Assembly: GCA_032209605.1 (NCBI GenBank)
Contig: JASFXZ010000045.1
Location: forward strand, 1,364,001 to 1,428,000
Direction of reading: 5' to 3'
DNA length: 64,000 nt
Origin: Mactromeris polynyma
Lineage: Eukaryota > Mollusca > Bivalvia > Venerida > Mactridae
Positions 62,526-64,000 of the stretch are shown here, in pieces; positions within the stretch are counted from its first letter, which is position 1; each line of letters opens with the position of its first letter. Both the position numbers and the translations under genes were made by a program. The notes beneath the pieces are model-generated. The model was not told the DNA's origin. It worked only from the letters and a program-made list of their open reading frames with translations, and searched no databases.

Positions 62526-64000
62526 ATAACAAACAGAAATGCACACGCGTTTTTTTCTAAAATTATACCTATTTATTACAACAGCAGCCAGCAGTCTGTT
62601 ACCTAGTTTTTCGGCACATTTTAAGTGTTAACGTACAACTTATGACCCCAAAATATCCCATCATTCAACATCAGTATACCAGATTTAAATAGTTTTTAAG
62701 AATGTTGTTATTGAGTTTGCAACAATTTCAGAGTGTTTAGTTTTTACTTGCTGAATCTCTGCCTATCTCGTTTCTATAGCAACATGTCAATGACGGTCTA
62801 GTTTTAAGGGGTCTCAGATATATCTCGCAATGTGTCTTGTCAGATTTTATTTGTTTACACAAAATGGCTCAAATTTCAATGTTTTAACAAGTTCCATATG
62901 TTGGAAGTATGTTTTACAGAACAAATTATGCTGAGTCAAGGAATAGCAAATGCACAACAGACGCCAAAGGACCACGCTGACTTTCTGACACAACAATCAC
63001 CTGATCTTTTACACAAATCTGTGTTAATTTGTATTGACATGTGTCCAAAGCAATATTTTCAGCATTTAGGTTAGACATCACAATAATCAGGTCAAAGACA
63101 AATAAATATTTTTCCGATTTACCTTGACATGCTTTTTTAAGCCAGTCTATTACAAGCAAGAAAATGAGACAATCCCTAAATATTGCCGTTTCTGTTATTC
63201 CTACCCAAAGTTTCTAAGGGGAATTAGTGGGTAGATTATATTTTTTGAGATACTAATAGTCTTTATTCCAGGGAAGAGCCAAGAATTAGTGTTGGGGCAA
63301 ATATCGGTGGGTTTCAATGTATTTTAAATGTAATCAACATTCTTCATACTATATATACTGAGCAAAACTTCAAACGCAACATATCAATTTTTGCACTTTA
63401 TATCATACAGTTAACCAAATTTCCCAGATCACAAGCAAATAAATACTTTGACTTTGTAGCACAGAACAAGGCGGACTCAGTGGCTAAAACATTTCCAAAA
63501 TTTGTTTTATAAAACCAATAATGTAAAAATTTATGATTGGATTTTTAAAATTGTTTCCATTCATTTTATTTAATTGCTGCAATTGTACATATAAATCAAA
63601 TACAGAAAATCTGATACTATGATAATAGGTGTTTTATTTTTTCGCTAATATACACAAATGGACTAAGCTTGCTTAATATATATCATAATTCACTCCAACA
63701 GACAGCTGTAATCTTGCACAAACATTATACACAGTTAATACAGTTCAGCGCAAGCATTAAAAAATGCAACATTTTTTCAGTGAACGTTTCAGAAACTTAG
63801 GTTTTTCGTGACAAATTTCAACAACGAATCCACATAAACTTTCATTCAACACACGAAAACAATGCTGAAACATTTCATATAAATCTTTAAATATTTTAGT
63901 TGATACAAATACATCACTTCAACCATCCACCATGGTATGACAGTATAGGAGCTGAATTCTGACAGCAATAAATTAAGGAAAAGTGAACAATCACATTCAC

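Larger units (their letters stand above)
57280..64000 (-). other. 5' Notch intron, more than 6.7 kb, no exon seen
   Basis: The Notch exon at 57157-57279 has a ctag acceptor at 57280, and the upstream exons (signal peptide, EGF1-6) are not found to the right edge. The sequence is AT-rich with scattered repeats: attacccataatgcataaaa/attacccataatgcata at 59223-59260, a SINE head at 61110, and a 'gggctataactcc' element at 62300-62520. A motif gagcaaaacttcaaacgcaa lies at 63360 and resembles ends of widespread DNA transposons, but no partner end was found. Confidence 0.6.

Overview
This is animal nuclear DNA, most likely from a mollusc and probably a bivalve. All recognisable protein-coding genes are split by GT/AG introns, apart from two single-exon genes. 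The background is AT-rich, and the introns hold many tRNA-derived SINEs, MITEs, LINE pieces and minisatellites. The repeat styles (the 'gggccataacttt' and 'gctcacctgag' elements and the 152-154 bp tandem core) are of a kind I associate with bivalve genomes. The organism call is an inference and was not tested by a search.

Layout. (1) 1-6.7 kb, minus strand: five 5' exons of a short-chain dehydrogenase/reductase gene. It starts with an ATG at 6718 and runs off the left edge before its catalytic Tyr/Lys exon. One intron holds a ~960-bp inverted-repeat transposon and another holds a 26-unit, 30-bp minisatellite. (2) 6.7-10.3 kb: intergenic, with six identical 69-bp tandem copies. (3) 10.33-11.68 kb, plus strand: a single-exon galactose-3-O-sulfotransferase-like gene. 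(4) 12.9-22.4 kb, minus strand: the complete translation factor gene EIF3G, reconstructed as 8 exons and 295 codons, with a LINE, a near-palindromic MITE, a TA-flanked DNA element and a SINE pair in its introns. (5) 22.9-25.1 kb: a LINE reverse-transcriptase scrap abutting a 1.9-kb array of 152/154-bp repeats. (6) 27.5-29.3 kb, plus strand: broken remains of MULE-like and DUF7869-like transposon proteins, with a 45-bp minisatellite between two remnants. (7) 31.6-32.1 kb, plus strand: a 154-aa single-exon protein of unknown function with a Cys-rich N-terminus. (8) 34-38.6 kb: AT-rich 3' flank or 3' UTR of Notch, with a 13-bp periodic TGACCTT array. (9) 38.6-57.3 kb, minus strand: 23 exons of Notch, covering EGF repeats 7-36, three LNRs, the heterodimerisation domain, the transmembrane segment, RAM, ankyrin repeats and a Ser/Pro-rich tail. 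The exons for the signal peptide and EGF1-6 lie beyond the right edge. (10) 57.3-64 kb: inside the next Notch intron, with no exon seen.

The genes do not form a functional cluster. The Notch gene is intact over everything visible and keeps the furin S1 site, the transmembrane segment, the WFP motif that binds CSL/RBPJ, and the C-terminal WSSSSP motif. EIF3G keeps its zinc knuckle and RRM. All splice junctions quoted were read by hand from the sequence and agree in reading phase, but no transcript evidence was available.
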